Shown: positions 25,149 to 39,141, counted from the stretch's first letter. The stretch is DNA of 64,000 nucleotides from Bolinopsis microptera (GCF_026151205.1 NC_087079.1:9848635-9912634); one strand, 5' to 3'. Numbers and translations are program-made. Notes: generated by a model not told the origin, from the sequence alone.

Positions 25149-27275
25149 TTAGCATACATACTTATCACTAACAGATCCTTTATGTTGGTTTGATGGGAAG
25201 GTTTCAGTCAATTGGAGGAAATTATGAGTTACATTAGAGCAAATTAAAGTATGACGTGGTTTGCCCACCTTTTGAGAGTATGCATTCGTGGAAAATGAGG
25301 ACGCACCCTCATTCCCTTCCCCAGACCCATATTCATGGTGCTGGTCGTTCTTAGTGCCATCTTCAACTGTGGCCTTTAAACCTCCCAATATGGAGTACAA
25401 ACCAAAGAAAAAACAAAGACGAAGGGGTGACAAAGCAAAGATAGAGGCGTGTACCAAGTTTCAATATATCGCTTATAAACGTGAGAATGGTGAGAGAGGA
25501 AAAACTTGACAAAGCAATAAAGATTACCGTACACCGCACCAGCACAAGCAGACGGCCATATCTCCTGTGATGTGACAAAAGTGACACACAATAAGACACG
25601 CTTAGCAACAAAACCAGCTAAACAGGGATAATTGCGGGGATACAATATAAAATACGTAGTCAGATTAAATGATACATTGACTCCAGATTATCATTAGTCA
25701 CCGTCGTTATTGGTTCAGTGTTTTTGTAATGGAAGGAAAATAGTTGGTGTATAATTGAAGGAATATGGTATCCGTTCCTTTTCTTCTTCAGCGATGTTGT
25801 TGAGGGAAAATAGCATTATAGCATTCTTTTCTCTTCTTTTTCATTCGTCGGTTTGTCTTGAAAATTAATGTCTTTGCTCGACATCATTTAGAGAGGTTTT
25901 TGACGCACAATTATACAAAGATATGTGAAATATTAGCAGTCAGATTTGTTCATTATGACACTGATGGAGTGATGAAATGAAGATAGTCTGTGTTATATTG
26001 TAAACCACGTTTAGGGGTGAGGTCTTCTTCTAGAAAAGTCGAGAATAGTGGGAATTATCACTAATCTGGGATCTTTTCAACTCTTTCAACAGTTTTTATC
26101 TTTGTTCACCAATTACAGATGACTTGCTGAATTCGTATCTTGTGTTGTCCAAGATGGCATGAATTTGAAACATTTGCTTTCGAGTAAGTGGTATCACATT
26201 TTTAACAGAAAGAAATGTTTGATGATATCATAGTGCTAAAAACTCCCATTTTACCAAAATTTGAGGAATAAATGGACAAAATGAATAAACTATCAAGACT
26301 AAAGTTTGCTTAAATTTGTTCCCTACCCAGGTTAGAATAATAAATAATTAAGTTTGGCTTACTGCAGTTGGCTCCTAACATCAGCGCTATAGGAGTCGGG
26401 CGAGTAGCATATAGAAGCTCTCATAGCCATGTTGTAGTTCCAGAGTAGTTGCTACCCAAGATAGCAACTACTATCTATCTTCCAAGATAGCAACTCAATA
26501 AGAGTAGTGTTAACTCCCTGTTTCAGTGACAGAAGTGGAGATCTGGAGCGGGCTGTCAATCACAGTATATCACTGTAGAAGAGCTTGCAGACTTTCTCTC
26601 TTGAGGGAGGTTCGTCAATAAAAGGTTAAAAGTGAATACAGAAAACAAACGAATACCAGTACAAAATGTCTGGAATTAGCAGAAAAGTAGAAATGGTATT
26701 AATATACTATACGTCTGGAACTAGTATTATTAAAGTACAAATGCCAGCTAAAAGTTTAATGCGATAAGCATAATGAGAGGCCACATAGACCAATTTATAA
26801 TGAAATGTCTGAGAGTTAGAACTTCCAGGTCTATAGAACAAAGGCAACAAATTTTAACAGGACAGTACTAATTGTGTATCATTGCAGCGGGGAAGAAGGG
26901 CTCTTAAAAGTGCTGCTGCTAAATTTGTATTATGAGGGTTGGCGGAGCTGGCATAATTTCATTGTCCCCAAGTTTCCCAAGTTTCCGAAAGCGATTATAT
27001 ATTTTTTAATGAAGTACTGTTGTTTATAACATGTTAATATATAAACATGTTGTTTATATATTAAAATGTAATAAACATGTTGTTTATAACAAAGGTGGAG
27101 GTAAACAGTACAGTTATTAATTATGTATGGTAATCCTTGCAAACACATAGCATGATTGCTTAATAAACCCCTGAAACGCATAAATGTCTCATTATTGGTT
27201 GTTTGAGAGGTCACTGGTCACTGGTTATATTTATGAATATATTCCTGTGCCTTTATAAGTAAACGTTCCACTTAC

Positions 27276-27301
27276 TGGGCTAAATTGCGGGTTATAACCA
27301 T
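27276..27301 (-). CDS. Candidate alternative first coding exon H of the Kv gene
   Basis: ATG in a near-optimal context (ACCATGG) opens only 8 codons (MVITRNLA) followed by a consensus donor CA|GTAAGT in phase 2. Splicing to 15030 gives a Gln codon and the channel frame, about 482 residues. A CRE-like TGACGTAA (minus strand, 27339-27346) lies about 40 nt upstream of the ATG. The exon is so short that the case rests on start context, donor and phase. Confidence 0.33.
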
Positions 27302-28199
27302 GGTTCACTCTCAGGTCCTCATTAAACGATCAAATAGTTTACGTCACAGAATCAAAGTTACAGTTAAATTCAACTTCAGGCTGATTTCCGGAGGTTCAAA
27401 CCGCAGCCAAGTTCGAGGTTAACGCGCTTAAACAAGGCAAACAAGCAAGATCGGCATCACACGCAGGAAACATTAATTGAGCAGCTAAAAATGAAATCTG
27501 CTATTTTGAATTTAATTTGTGTAACGAACTTTTTAATTTTCGGGATAATCTGCCGTATATTTATTGAGTGGGATGATTCTTTGCTCGCTAATTTTTATTA
27601 AATTAGCTTCAGATGTGGCGCTTCGCTTGGGATGGAAATGGAAATCATGTTCAGCTGATGCTATAAATATTGATTCAGCCATGATTGAAACATGATTCAA
27701 ACATTACCACATGTAATTTGATCACCGTATATATATATATAAATAATTACCGACAAATAATGAATCTGTGGAAAATATCATCGGCTTACCATGTGAAGGG
27801 GAACTAAAACGTAATTTAACGAAATTGTAAAATTTTGTTCAACATTCATGTGGCCCTGCGCTTTTGAAACAGCTCCATGAATATATTTTAAAACGCAAAC
27901 TCACAAAGTAAAACTGTAGATTTATAAACATATACTGCCTAACCTTAGGAGTTTCCTACTTCACATGAGTTTTCCAGGGTTTCCAGTTAATGTACGAGAT
28001 TTTAGTACCCTGAAACTACTAAATTTCCAGCATCCAAGGTTCTTAAAACCATAAACCTTTCTATGATGGATCACATAAAACGTGATTTGAATAAAATAGA
28101 ATTTCTGACAGGACAACTAGACAAGGGTCCAAAACAATTGAATAATGAGCGAAATCTGAGCAAATTAACAGCAGCTTATTAGAAGGACTGTCTACTCAC

Positions 28200-28261
28200 T
28201 GGACACGATTAGTGTTCCCGCCAAATCTGGCAAGGGATGAGTTGGACACACTTTTAGCCAT
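28200..28261 (-). CDS. Candidate alternative first coding exon C of the Kv gene
   Basis: ATG with G at -3 and +4 opens 20 codons (starting MAKSVSNSS, ending NTNRV) and meets the consensus donor CA|GTGAGT in phase 2. Splicing to 15030 yields Gln and the channel frame, about 494 residues. The peptide is about 20 residues with three basic residues and no acidic one, the general character of a Shaker inactivation ball. The splice fit is seen in the sequence; the function is inferred. Confidence 0.47.
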
Positions 28262-29254
28262 CCCTCTTCCTTAAGTCCCAAACAGCGTCACATAATCAAC
28301 TCCTTTACTTTTATCCTTACTAAACGTATAAAACAAAACGAAGTCAAAGATACGAGTCAAAATGGAGAAAAAGTGTGAATTGGGAAGACATGGTAAGTCG
28401 GTAGAAAGTAGAAAGCTGCAAGTGTTAGGGAGAAAGATACGGCACTTTACTTGTTAAATGTTTGTAAACGTGATGTCAATATACGAAAATTAGTTTCCTG
28501 CAACTATCACAACAACTGTTAGGTAGCAACATGATTGTGTCTAGAAAGGAATATATTATATTCAGTTGCAACTTTGTAGAATTTGGGCTACAGATGGAGA
28601 TTATTTTTGGTAACTGATAGGTAATACCAGTATAGTTGATAACTGATTTTATTGCCAAAACCTAAAATATTAAAAACTGCTAATCGATCTAATCTCCTGT
28701 TTTTCCCATAATGATTCAAAACGATCAACAGGAACTATTTAATGTACATATGCTGTGCTGCCTGCAAGCCAGACTGCCCCAATTTCCCAGAATTGCTGCT
28801 ACATGTGCCACGTGATATAAGTTAAATAAGTAAATACAGTACATTAACCTGGTTCAACGTCAATTCATATGGCTTTGTAACTCGATGTTACCAACATAAG
28901 TTAAACGGTTGCACATAAATACGGCACCGTAAGAGGAGAACGGTGCAACAGACTTCACTATCATGTTAATGACGTGACTTTTAACTAGAAAAACTAAAAT
29001 AACTATTTCACAATGCTATTTATGATTGCATGCATTCCCGGTCGACCTCAGATCAAAACGAAAGCAAAACTTGCAGCCGTAATCAGTAAGGTGTAAATAT
29101 TAGAGGCTTATTTGCTGCCGAACACAAGTTGAGGTTTACACGAAATTAACGAACACAACCACCACAAGACCTAACACACAACTATAACACAACTGTAACA
29201 CAACAACTGGATCAGCGGAGTAGACAGCCTCACAACAAGGCTAATCACAGCTCT

Positions 29255-29580
<326 letters not shown>

Positions 29581-29944
29581 TTGTGATTACTAGGGCCCTG
29601 GTCATGACCCTGGTTTAGACGAGATAATCCGTAATCGTTAATCCTGGCGTGTTTAGTACACAACTTATTATGAAAGGTGGTTCTTAGACCATTAAACACA
29701 CTGTATAGTACCCAAATGATCTCCTCTATTGTTTACAAAGGGGGGCTTCTCAGAGTAGGACCTTTGTCACATGTGTGTGTACAAAGTCTAGGGCGTCATT
29801 TACAAGGGGGAGACAAAGCTAAAGAAGAGTCATGTTAGAGATCCTGGGTAGTTCGAGGTTGGTATAGAGAGAGAAAGGTACTGCAGAATACCCATTACCC
29901 AGACGAAGAGCGAGAAAGATTTAGAGAAATCACAAGAGATGAGT

Positions 29945-30136
29945 AAGGAGAGATGGCGAGTTATAGAAGAGACGAGAAGAGCAGCAGAAGAGCAATAGAA
30001 GAGCAGTAGAAGAGCAGTAGAAGAGCAGTAGAAGCGACGAAAAGAGACGGGAAGAGCAGTAGAAGAGCAGTAGAAGAGCAGTAGACGAGCAGTAGAAGCG
30101 ACGAAAAGAGACGGGAAGAGCAGTAGAAGAGAGGAG
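29945..30136. repeat. 11-bp minisatellite (AGAAGAGCAGT)n with higher-order duplication
   Basis: Units of AGAAGAGCAGT are interrupted by AGCGACGAAAAGAGACGGG. The composite block occurs twice. Confidence 0.85.
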
Positions 30137-31018
30137 AGATGACAGTAGCACCTCGTTACAAACCGACCTGATGATGACCAACTTTGCTACACATCCTGTT
30201 ATTTGTTACATAACAAAGGCAATCGGTAATATTGGTAATAATCTCGATCATCATTATCGTGAGGAGGGGATGATTATTCGAATAACAAGCATGAACTGGT
30301 GTGTGTCATGTAGCTCAATACAACTGTAACCAGACCGAGATAGTAAGATAGTATTATTTATATTCTCTTAACAAATGTGTGTAACAAACAACAAACGCTG
30401 GGTAGTCAAGGTAACAAGGCCACATAACATTTATTACACTATACAATATTAAAGTCATGATCATCATGATGTGATAGTACATTAAAGCTGAATTTAAACG
30501 GAACTTTGAGCTGCTTCCAAAAACCGTCCTTCTTCCAAGAATTTAGAATGCAATTCCTGGTGTAAAGAAATTGAATTACTGGCTGCTGTGGCGACAACGG
30601 TGGAAAATGGTGGAAAACGGTCCCACTAAATTTGACGCAAAGTGCGTTACATCAGTTTCACACAGAAGAATGTCACAGCGGGAAACTTATGAGCAATTGG
30701 TTTAAACTTCAAATAGAGTTGAGAGTTGCGAATATATGTACCTGTGCAGTAAGCGTCATAGCATCACTGAATTATTTTTACCCTGGAATGCTTACAGAAA
30801 AAAGTGTTGAGACTCGTTTGGGTTATTTTGGGCAACAAATATACTAATATATGCTCCAAAACGTTCTAGAGCCAAATTTCGGGCCGACTGTCGTCAAAAT
30901 TACTCAACGCGCTAATTGCAGCGTCACTCAGTTATATGAGATATGGGAATATTAGCAAATCGAGAAGTTTCCCTTGCCATTTCCATATTTATCAATAGAA
31001 TTGCGGCGTTTTACAAAC

Positions 31019-31164
31019 CTGCACTGCGCGTTTCCCGGACTAGCCCCGGACAACTTTATTGGAGCGTAGTGGTCTTTAGTAGAATTGTTTTTGGATCGAG
31101 TGCTGCTGCCGCTGCAAGTGTTGCCGGAGACACCCATTGAAGTAACATTGCTTCCCGTTGGCAT
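31019..31164 (-). CDS. Candidate alternative first coding exon F of the Kv gene
   Basis: ATG opens 48 codons rich in Ser, Thr, Gly and Asn (MPTGSNVTSMG..., ending SPGNAQC) and ends at donor AG|GTTTGT in phase 2. The same hexamer GTTTGT is the donor of the channel T1 exon at 14606. Splicing to 15030 gives an Arg codon and about 522 residues. Codon composition is GC-richer than the surroundings. The peptide looks disordered and mildly basic; no homology is recognised. Confidence 0.52.
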
Positions 31165-31972
31165 AACAACACAGAGTGCTGTATAAAAGTTCTTGTTACA
31201 AAGTGACTCAGTCTTGTGTCATGACACAGTAACTACTGGTATGCTAACAATAATGAAAATGTATTAGTTACGCAAGCAATACTTATACATACTACCAGAG
31301 GGAAAACTGAAAAGTAACGAAATTCTTAGAAAATCGATCGCATTGGACCCGAAAATTACAAGAACTACAATAAAGTCAAGAATTATGCCGTACGGAGAGG
31401 TGTGCTTTTCTTGATACATTGGAGCGATTATGGGATATGTGGAATGCGGTATATTGACTGACAAATATAATTTACGGAACGATCAGCGAATAGGTCTTGT
31501 AGATTTGTAAGTACGATGTATTATGTTGAACAAGTTATATTATATATATATTACTGTACCGGAACGCTAGTTAGATAAAAACTAATATTAAAAATGCTAA
31601 TAATTATTGCTGCAGTTACGATCTATCACACAATAACACTATTAAGTTTTAAAGTTTAAAAGCGATTAATTCGTTTAAATCAGATAATATATTAAATTAT
31701 ACTCATTAATTAATATTTCTTCTCATTGCAAAATGCACACTAAATATATTTATAGACACAGAGTCCTTAACCGGGCGAATTCATTTCACGAATTTTCCGT
31801 CCCTTCTAATTCACAACCACCTTAGCAGACAAATCAACAGTTAAATGTACCAACTCTGACGAGACCCACAATCAAGCTATCAGTGTTTGATTACCGACAG
31901 AGCCCCAAACATCATTAGTCCTGCCTGAGTGGGGGATCATCCCGGGGTGATCAGTCTGTTGAACTTGATATG

Positions 31973-32390
31973 TAGCCTAGCTACTGATCACAGATATGAT
32001 GTCACAAAGTGATGTGGTAATTAGAGGTTCTGTAACCTAGTTACTGATCACAGATATGATGTCACAAAGTGGTGTTGTAATTAGAGGTTCTGTACTAGTT
32101 ATGATCAGATATGATGTCACAAAGTGGTGTGGTAATTAGAGGTTCTGTAACCTAGTTACTGATCACAGATATGATGTCACAAAGTGGTGTGGTAATTAGA
32201 GGTTCTGTAACCTAGTTACTGATCACAGATATGATGTCACAAAGTGGTGTGGTAATTAGAGGTTCTGTAACCTAGTACTGATCACAGATATGATGTCACA
32301 AAGTGGTGTGGTAATTAGAGGTTCTGTAACCTAGTTACTGATCACAGATATGATGTCACAAAGTGGTGTGGTATTTAGATGTTCTGGCCT
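31973..32390. repeat. 60-bp tandem repeat, seven copies
   Basis: Unit contains ACTGATCACAGATATGATG and TCACAAAGTGGTGTGGTAA, ending TTCTGTAACCTAGTT. The third copy is shortened and the last diverges. Confidence 0.95.
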
Positions 32391-33918
32391 AGGTATCGCC
32401 TCAATATGGATTCAGCCTAGTGTTTAGAGAACAGACATTGCACGCTATTACCCCAACTAGAACAGACTGGCAATTACCTCAACAAGACTTCTTACGACCT
32501 CTGTGCTGGCCTGATAGGGATGTACGATAGAAAGGTACACTCGTGAGATTCAATGGTACACTGGTAGGTACACTGAGTTAGAGTAGATACTTCAATTCGT
32601 CGGAGATGAGCACACGGTTAAATAAAACGAGACATGTACTTCATTGTACTTGAGAGGAAACTGTTCTTAACATTACAAATAAATACGCCGATGAAAAAAC
32701 GCGAGAACAAGCTAACTTATACTTGATTATAACCTGCAAACTTAAATGGCTTTAATAAACATTTACAACTGCATCGCTATGTCATGGGAGCATGGGGCAA
32801 GTTTATTTCAGTCCTCAAGAAAAAAAAGAAAATGAACAATATAAGCTAAAAGTTACAAAACGTTTGAGCAGTTTGCCTCATTTGTTAAATTTTGAGCGTC
32901 ACTCGAAATTTGGAGCTGTAGTTACCATTGCAATTATCATTTCGCCACTCGGAGCGAACTGAGACACCTTAGCTTTGGATTGTGCTTTCGTCACATAGGG
33001 ATTCCTTTCTTTAAATTCAATTATATCCTCATTAAAGTAATAATGAACGAAATAAAATTGAAAGTGAAAACTAAATTCAAAATTGAATCTGCAAAATCAT
33101 GCAACATAATTAATCGACATAAATACTACATTTAATCATTCTAATTGTTTTAATTTAGAAGATTATTAAATATTGAAGTGCTAGACATAGACTGAATAAA
33201 AAATAAAATCATTAAAATATTTAACTATTCTCAGAGACTCTAGACACAGTACATAACCCTTATTTTTGAAATCAGATCACCTTACCATTCACCTTCTAAA
33301 CCCTATACTAAAAACAACGATAAGCAATCTACAGTGGTAGATAAAGCAAAATACTATAATTTCTAACCGGTCAAAACAAAAAGGAACGGGGGTTTGTGTT
33401 GACGTTTTGATGACAGGAAAACAAAGTTATGTGTATATAATTTTTATGGCATTATGAATAGCTTCAGTACAGTTGTGTAGTGAACAGGTACGGGCGTGAT
33501 TGAGTGTTTTATGCAGAATCTTCTTCTCGCTTTAAGGCATAATTATACCACAAATTCTGGTGATGTCCATTGTCCTAGTTGATTGTTAGTGGCATTTAAT
33601 TCATTTTAAGAATCCAAGTTGAACATCATTCAAGTACATTGAGTTTCTATTAGATTATATTTTATAACTGTTGTAACCTGTAGCTAGTCTAATATCATTG
33701 AGTTCACGACTCACGTTTGTGATTGATGCTTTCTTTTCCTGCTATTACATTGTACTTGTTATTGTGTTTTACTCCTATGGCTTAATTAATGAAAGCCGGA
33801 AAATACTTAATAGAATTTTCGGCATATACAGTAAACACATTATGAAATTCAGAAAACTTTTAAAAAGGAGCACTATAAGCATAAGATCAATAATTATTTA
33901 AAATACAAGAGTGTGGTA

Positions 33919-34107
33919 CAGACAGATCCGCCTGATAAAAAATCGATTTACCGACATAACGAGCTTTCAAAGGATTTTTTACAGTAAAAAGTGGCCTTAA
34001 GACACGTGAAGAATTTTGGAAAAGTTAGCCAGTCATAAAAATGGGACTCAAAAATCCGTTGAAAGCTCGCTATGTCGGTAAATTGATTTTTTAGGCGGAT
34101 CTGTCGG
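33919..34107. mobile_element. 189-bp foldback MITE, CAGACAGATCCG termini
   Basis: Arms of about 85 bp share AGATCCGCC, ATTTACCGACATA and GAGCTTTCAA and run in opposite directions. The centre holds GTGGCCTTAAGACACGTG. The same family is found at 39142-39709. Target duplication is not clear. Confidence 0.65.
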
Positions 34108-37100
34108 CACTAGTGAGAAAATTGGAAGATACTTGATCTGCATCGTGTTTTTCCTTGTCGGTAGGCTGGCGCTTACAAGTCAATCAGGTATCAGATGTAT
34201 TTACAGGTGACCATAATAACAATATTCGTTGATTCGTGAAGCCTTCCGAGAATAACGTACAAAAGTTGAATTCAAGTTGTAAGCTATCCTGTTAAATTCC
34301 TATAACATTCCAATCAAAATTTGTCCAAAAGTATAAGGCAACAAATTACAAAATATCGATCCAAGAACTCAAGAGACACAAAAAAGAAAACAATTCACCA
34401 ATAAAACAAAAAGGATTTCGTTTGTCAGGCTTCAGCACCTCAGCTGCAACATAATTACTCTGTCCTAATTGGTTATGTGATTAGCAATCAATTATGCGGT
34501 GACTTTATATAGATGGTCTTCAGACTTCAGTTTGATTGGGATTTGGGAATATATCTCTGTCAAAATGTATTTGTAAAATGAGATCTGCTTTTGGCACTCT
34601 TGTCAGAGGTTTCACGTGATGTAATTAAATTTTATCCCTCTTTATTATAATAATAATAGGCAAAAATTAATTATCCTGGAGGCTTAAATGCAATATGACA
34701 CTAATTACTAATCGATATATATTATACGAAGTTAGAGGAACTTGGTAGGGCGATGATGACCAGGGTGATGATGACCAGCTATCATCATATTTCCCTCATG
34801 GGATCAAACATTTCACTCCTCCACATTTTACTGCTCGACATTTCATCCCTCCACATTTTTTCCGTTCACACCCTTTTGTAAAAAGGCAATAGTGAAAGGT
34901 TACGAATGGAGGTTTTTGCAGAAAAACGTGGATTTCGGAGATTGCAGTAGATGGGTCTGAGTATGTCGTGTTCCTTGCTTCCGTTCGTTACCATGCAACG
35001 AAAAAGCCGCGCGCGTGCGCGAGGATTGCTTGCGGAGATGTGATGTATAGATAGCCTTTGGTCGATGAATAAGCGGCACGAGTGTATTTTAATGCGCGAA
35101 ACGTGGCATGCAAGGTATGTATTGATGTGTACACGAGTATAGTTTACTTTTGCTTAAAGTTTCTTGCATTTGAATTGAATTTCAAATGTTTCCCCTATTT
35201 AATGCATTATTTATCAGTATTATTATTATGAGGTGAGCTGATTGGAGCTTATACTTAAAGTTATAGTGAATGGAAATCTAGCGTCCGCCAAAACGAAACA
35301 ACGGGCGCAATTCTTGTTAAAGGTTTTAAGGGTTTGGGCTGGTTCAGGAACTTGTGTTCAGGTAAGCGTTTATGGTTAGGATCTGGGTTAGGAAAACGTT
35401 ATGACTCATGGTTTGTCGAAGGTGTAAAGAAAAGCTCAAAGTTTAGTATAGCGGGTGTTAAAACACCGTGCAGAGTTGATATTTCCCTCTTAATCATTTC
35501 ACCTTGAAGAAAGGGAACAGCACCAGGGGAATCTAGTTGACGTCTATAACTGCCTAAGACAAAAGCAACCTCCTTAAGTTAATTAGCAAGGAGAATAAGA
35601 GTGAGGGCCCCACCCTCCTTACTTAAGATTGTGCTTCCTGTAAATTAGAAGGAAAAGAGTTGGGTCATCTTGCGAACAAAGACGCAATAACATCGAGAGG
35701 ATAATATTATCACAATATGCATTCCCGCAAATTCTGTTGCTATAAAAAGTTGTTTGATAATCAACATCAGAGTTGAATAATTTTGCTTGAACTCGTAGTA
35801 ACTTTGATTTAACTATTTAAGAAAATATTTGACCATCTGAGTCTGTGAAAAGGGCACGATTATAGATAGAGTTTCAGTTATGCAAAGATAACTTATACCA
35901 TATACTATATAGTATATACTGTCTGAAAGATTCAGGTTCAGAAAGGAACACCATATAACTGATCTTATGTCTGGGTCAACCAATTCAGGGATAAATCAGA
36001 GAACAATGAATATTGATTTCATCAAGCGTAAAATATTTGAAATCATGTTGGATATTTGAGAGCTTGGATTACAACCACAGAGCTCAAAATCTGTTTTTAA
36101 GTAGCTACATCCACCTTTGATTAGGGTACCTTACTATTTTTAGTGTATGCTGATGATTCAATGTGACCACAATGGATAGTCACAGCATGACCGACCAAAA
36201 GCGAACATAAAATCTGCATTTTAGTAGATTTATAGTGCATCGATAAATTTGCAATATTTTAATACTAATATCGGTTAAATACTAAATATAGCCCGTAGAA
36301 TAACGACTAGTTTATATCGTGATAATACTAATCACGGGTTAAATACCTACTAAATATAGCCTGTAGAATAACGACTGGTTTATAGTGTGATGTGGAGAGC
36401 GAATACCTGAATTTAATTCATGCTCAGATAATGGGCCGCACCTTTTAGCAGTGATATGGTACAAAGGTGCTGTACATTACAATTGGAAGAGTAAAGTTAT
36501 GAGTATCCGCCAAACATTTATAGTTACAGTTGTATATATAGTTATAGTGAGTAGACTGATTGATGGTTTGATCGACCAAAGAGTCTGGATTATCTAAGTC
36601 CGCAATATTGAAACCATTAAATTTAATATAAGAAATAAGAGTGAGTTTACAAATTGTATAGATATACAATATACATGTATGATCAGGTTAAGAAAATCAT
36701 TGTTGACAAAGGACATTAATGAAAACAAGGACGTGCGATTTATGCGAGCTACCCAATGACAAGACCAAGTAACAAAAGCATCAATTAAACAATTAACTTG
36801 GCGGTCATAGGAAGGGATGTCTCCATTATGAAGGATCAATCATAACGCATGTACGTTGTAAGATCGAAGATGTTTCGGTTTAATGTTTATCATACAGAGT
36901 GGACAAGGATTATTGCTCTGTTGAGCTGTCACGAGGCCCTTCTGCCTGTTTGGGGAACAGTTGAATTCTATAAAACTGCATGTGTCAACAATGCATTAAT
37001 CTTGGGCCATAAAATAGTGCCCAGAGCGGAACTTAGACTTATTTTTACCAACATTTTACAAAACAAGATAAAGTAGGTACATCTCGATGCAGTAGCCAAG

Positions 37101-37899
37101 AAATGCTACAAATAAAATTAATGATCTTATGAACATTATACTCAGACACTTAAGCTGCGGAAATAGCCAAAAGATTGATTAAATATAATGAACATCAAAT
37201 TCTCTGACTCAGATTCAATTAATAATATGAGAACTGGTAAAACCTTGAATAGTGCAGAAAGTGCATCCCTTCCTTAACATTTATCAATCTCGTTAGAGGA
37301 AGGACTCTAATGAACCCACTTGTACAGAGAAATATTTTAAAGGGTGGGTATGGTGGTTTATCTTTGTGTTCCATGTGAACAATAGTCAACACGAGAGATT
37401 CGCTGGATAATCACTCCAAAAACACCACTGTGGTCTGTGATGATTGATCCATTTTCTTGCATATTTTTGTGAAATTATCTCTGAATTTTTCTTCGATTAA
37501 TATTAAGATTTTCGCTTTTATTAATTCACTCGGCAGCGCTGTCACGTTACTTGGAATTTACCGTATTGTAACACTAACCGAAAGAAACGATCTCACCTTA
37601 ACCATAACCATTAACCAAATTGGATAATAAAGTAAATCAATAATAGGTTTAAGATGTTGCGTGAATATAAGTTTTTACGCGCCCTAAGCACTTGGTTGAT
37701 GGTTTATGAATAACGAGTTGATACAAATACTGGGATTACAAGGCGTACAATAAAGGATGTTAAGAGGTCTGTAGAATAGTAGTGTAGTAGTAGACTGAAC
37801 CAGCGACACAACGTTAAACATTCTCACGGACGTAGCACCTATAACGGTACGTTAACCGGTCCTAGCTGAACAGCACAAACCCCCGAGTGGGACAGTGAA

Positions 37900-38050
37900 C
37901 TGGACACGAGGGTGAAGGACACGAGGGTGGACGACACGAGGGTGGATGACACGAGGGTGGACGACACAAGAGCGGGGGACGCAAGGGTGGATGACACGAG
38001 GGCGGAGGACACAAGGGCGGCACTTTCCTAAAAGGGTGGACACGAGGGAG
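37900..38050. repeat. 15-bp minisatellite (GACACGAGGGTGGAC)n
   Basis: About nine units, GC-rich and slightly degenerate, 160 bp before the Penelope-like ORF. Confidence 0.85.
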
Positions 38051-38212
38051 GATCACATGATACTCACTTTAACAATGTTATTGTGCCAGTAAAGTCTTTT
38101 CAAATGTAACCGAATTGCCGAATATGGCAATATTTTAAAAGGTATTAATTTATGTGTATAAAAGTAGATGGACTCTTATAAACAAAAGCTAAAATCAAAT
38201 TGTTTAAGCTGA

Positions 38213-38821
38213 TTACTAGGTACTTTATATTATTCTATTATTATTATAGTAGGTACAGAGAGGATATGTGGAGATATACGTGTGATATTTGCCACACGAA
38301 AACATCCTTCAATCGGAAACAGGGTAGTGAAGAATCGACAACTTGGAAATAAGGCTGAATGTCCCCAAAAAACATCACAGAAGTGCTCAGCCCCTGGATG
38401 CAAGACTTGCCCGGTATTGTTCGATCTTGACTCTAAGATCATGGTCAACGGCATGGAGCTTAATCTAGACGAATCCCTCACGTGCAAAGATAAGCACATT
38501 ATTTACGTTGCACAATGCCAGCAGTGTAGGCCTATTGAGGGATCTGAGGACACTTACTTTGGGCAGACGTTGACTCCATTCCACATTAGGCTCAATGGGC
38601 ACCGGAACAAGTTCAGCATTGACGACCGTGCCCTCTACGAGCACTCAGCCTTATCAATGCATTGTTACGATGTACACAAGGACACTTTCAGTTTTGACTG
38701 TTTCAAATTCGGGATTGTGAAAAAGACTAAACCTTCCCTATTAGATAGGGAAGAGGCTAGATTTTGTGCAAAGTTTAGAACTAATGTTTGGGGTTTAAAT
38801 AGGATGGAAATTAAAAGGTAG
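38213..38821 (+). CDS. Penelope-like element GIY-YIG endonuclease ORF (orphan, RT not present)
   Basis: The frame is open from 38213 to TAG at 38819-38821, roughly 200 codons; an ATG start is not obvious. It contains the zinc-ribbon-like cysteines typical of Penelope-like elements (CSAPGCKTC, then AQCQQC) and a GIY-YIG nuclease core: IIY, then YFG about 20 residues later, the catalytic-type Arg in FHIRLNGHR, a downstream acidic patch (DREEARFC) and a closing WGLNR. This domain nicks target DNA in these retroelements. No reverse transcriptase is readable upstream, so this is a 5'-truncated copy or a domesticated stand-alone nuclease. The frame is intact, which suggests a fairly young copy. It lies in the sense-opposite direction to the Kv gene, in its proposed intron. 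Confidence 0.7.
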   Translation, partial: LLGTLYYSIIIIVGTERICGDIRVIFATRKHPSIGNRVVKNRQLGNKAECPQKTSQKCSAPGCKTCPVLFDLDSKIMVNGMELNLDESLTCKDKHIIYVAQCQQCRPIEGSEDTYFGQTLTPFHIRLNGHRNKFSIDDRALYEHSALSMHCYDVHKDTFSFDCFKFGIVKKTKPSLLDREEARFCAKFRTNVWGLNRMEIKR

Positions 38822-39141
38822 TTTTTTTGTGGTTTTTACCAATATCTGTAATTAATTAATTTTAACAATTGTGCCAATTTTGCGTCATTTTTCTTTATAA
38901 ATTTTATCTACCACGCTATCAGTGAAACAATTTTATCGTATTCCAATTTCTGATCGACTTTCATGATATTCTCTAATCATGACCTTTTTATAAATTTTTG
39001 AATCTCTTTGACTGAGTATTATGATTGATTTTATCTGACTAATTTATTTCTTTTTTGTAGGCTCTAGCGATGTAATAAACGAAGTTTCCAAGCCAAATTT
39101 GTGTGTTTCCCTTCGTGTCCAAAATCAATCATTTTAAGGTA

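Larger units (their letters stand above)
15031..27275 (-). other. Proposed 5' intronic region of the Kv gene, proximal part
   Basis: Non-coding apart from candidate exons E (16176), D (17732) and I (19991). It holds the TACACAAAAA satellite, the CCTGGTTACC duplication, the TTAA palindrome and the 20-bp and 43-bp repeats. 25149-25509 has open frames on both strands that are not convincing. 25510-27275 shows nothing recognisable. Confidence 0.4.

Noticed and set aside
25149-25509. Open frames on both strands (KPKKKQRRRG on plus, a hydrophobic start on minus)
   Set aside because: The two strands are equally open, with no splice pair or family to choose between them.
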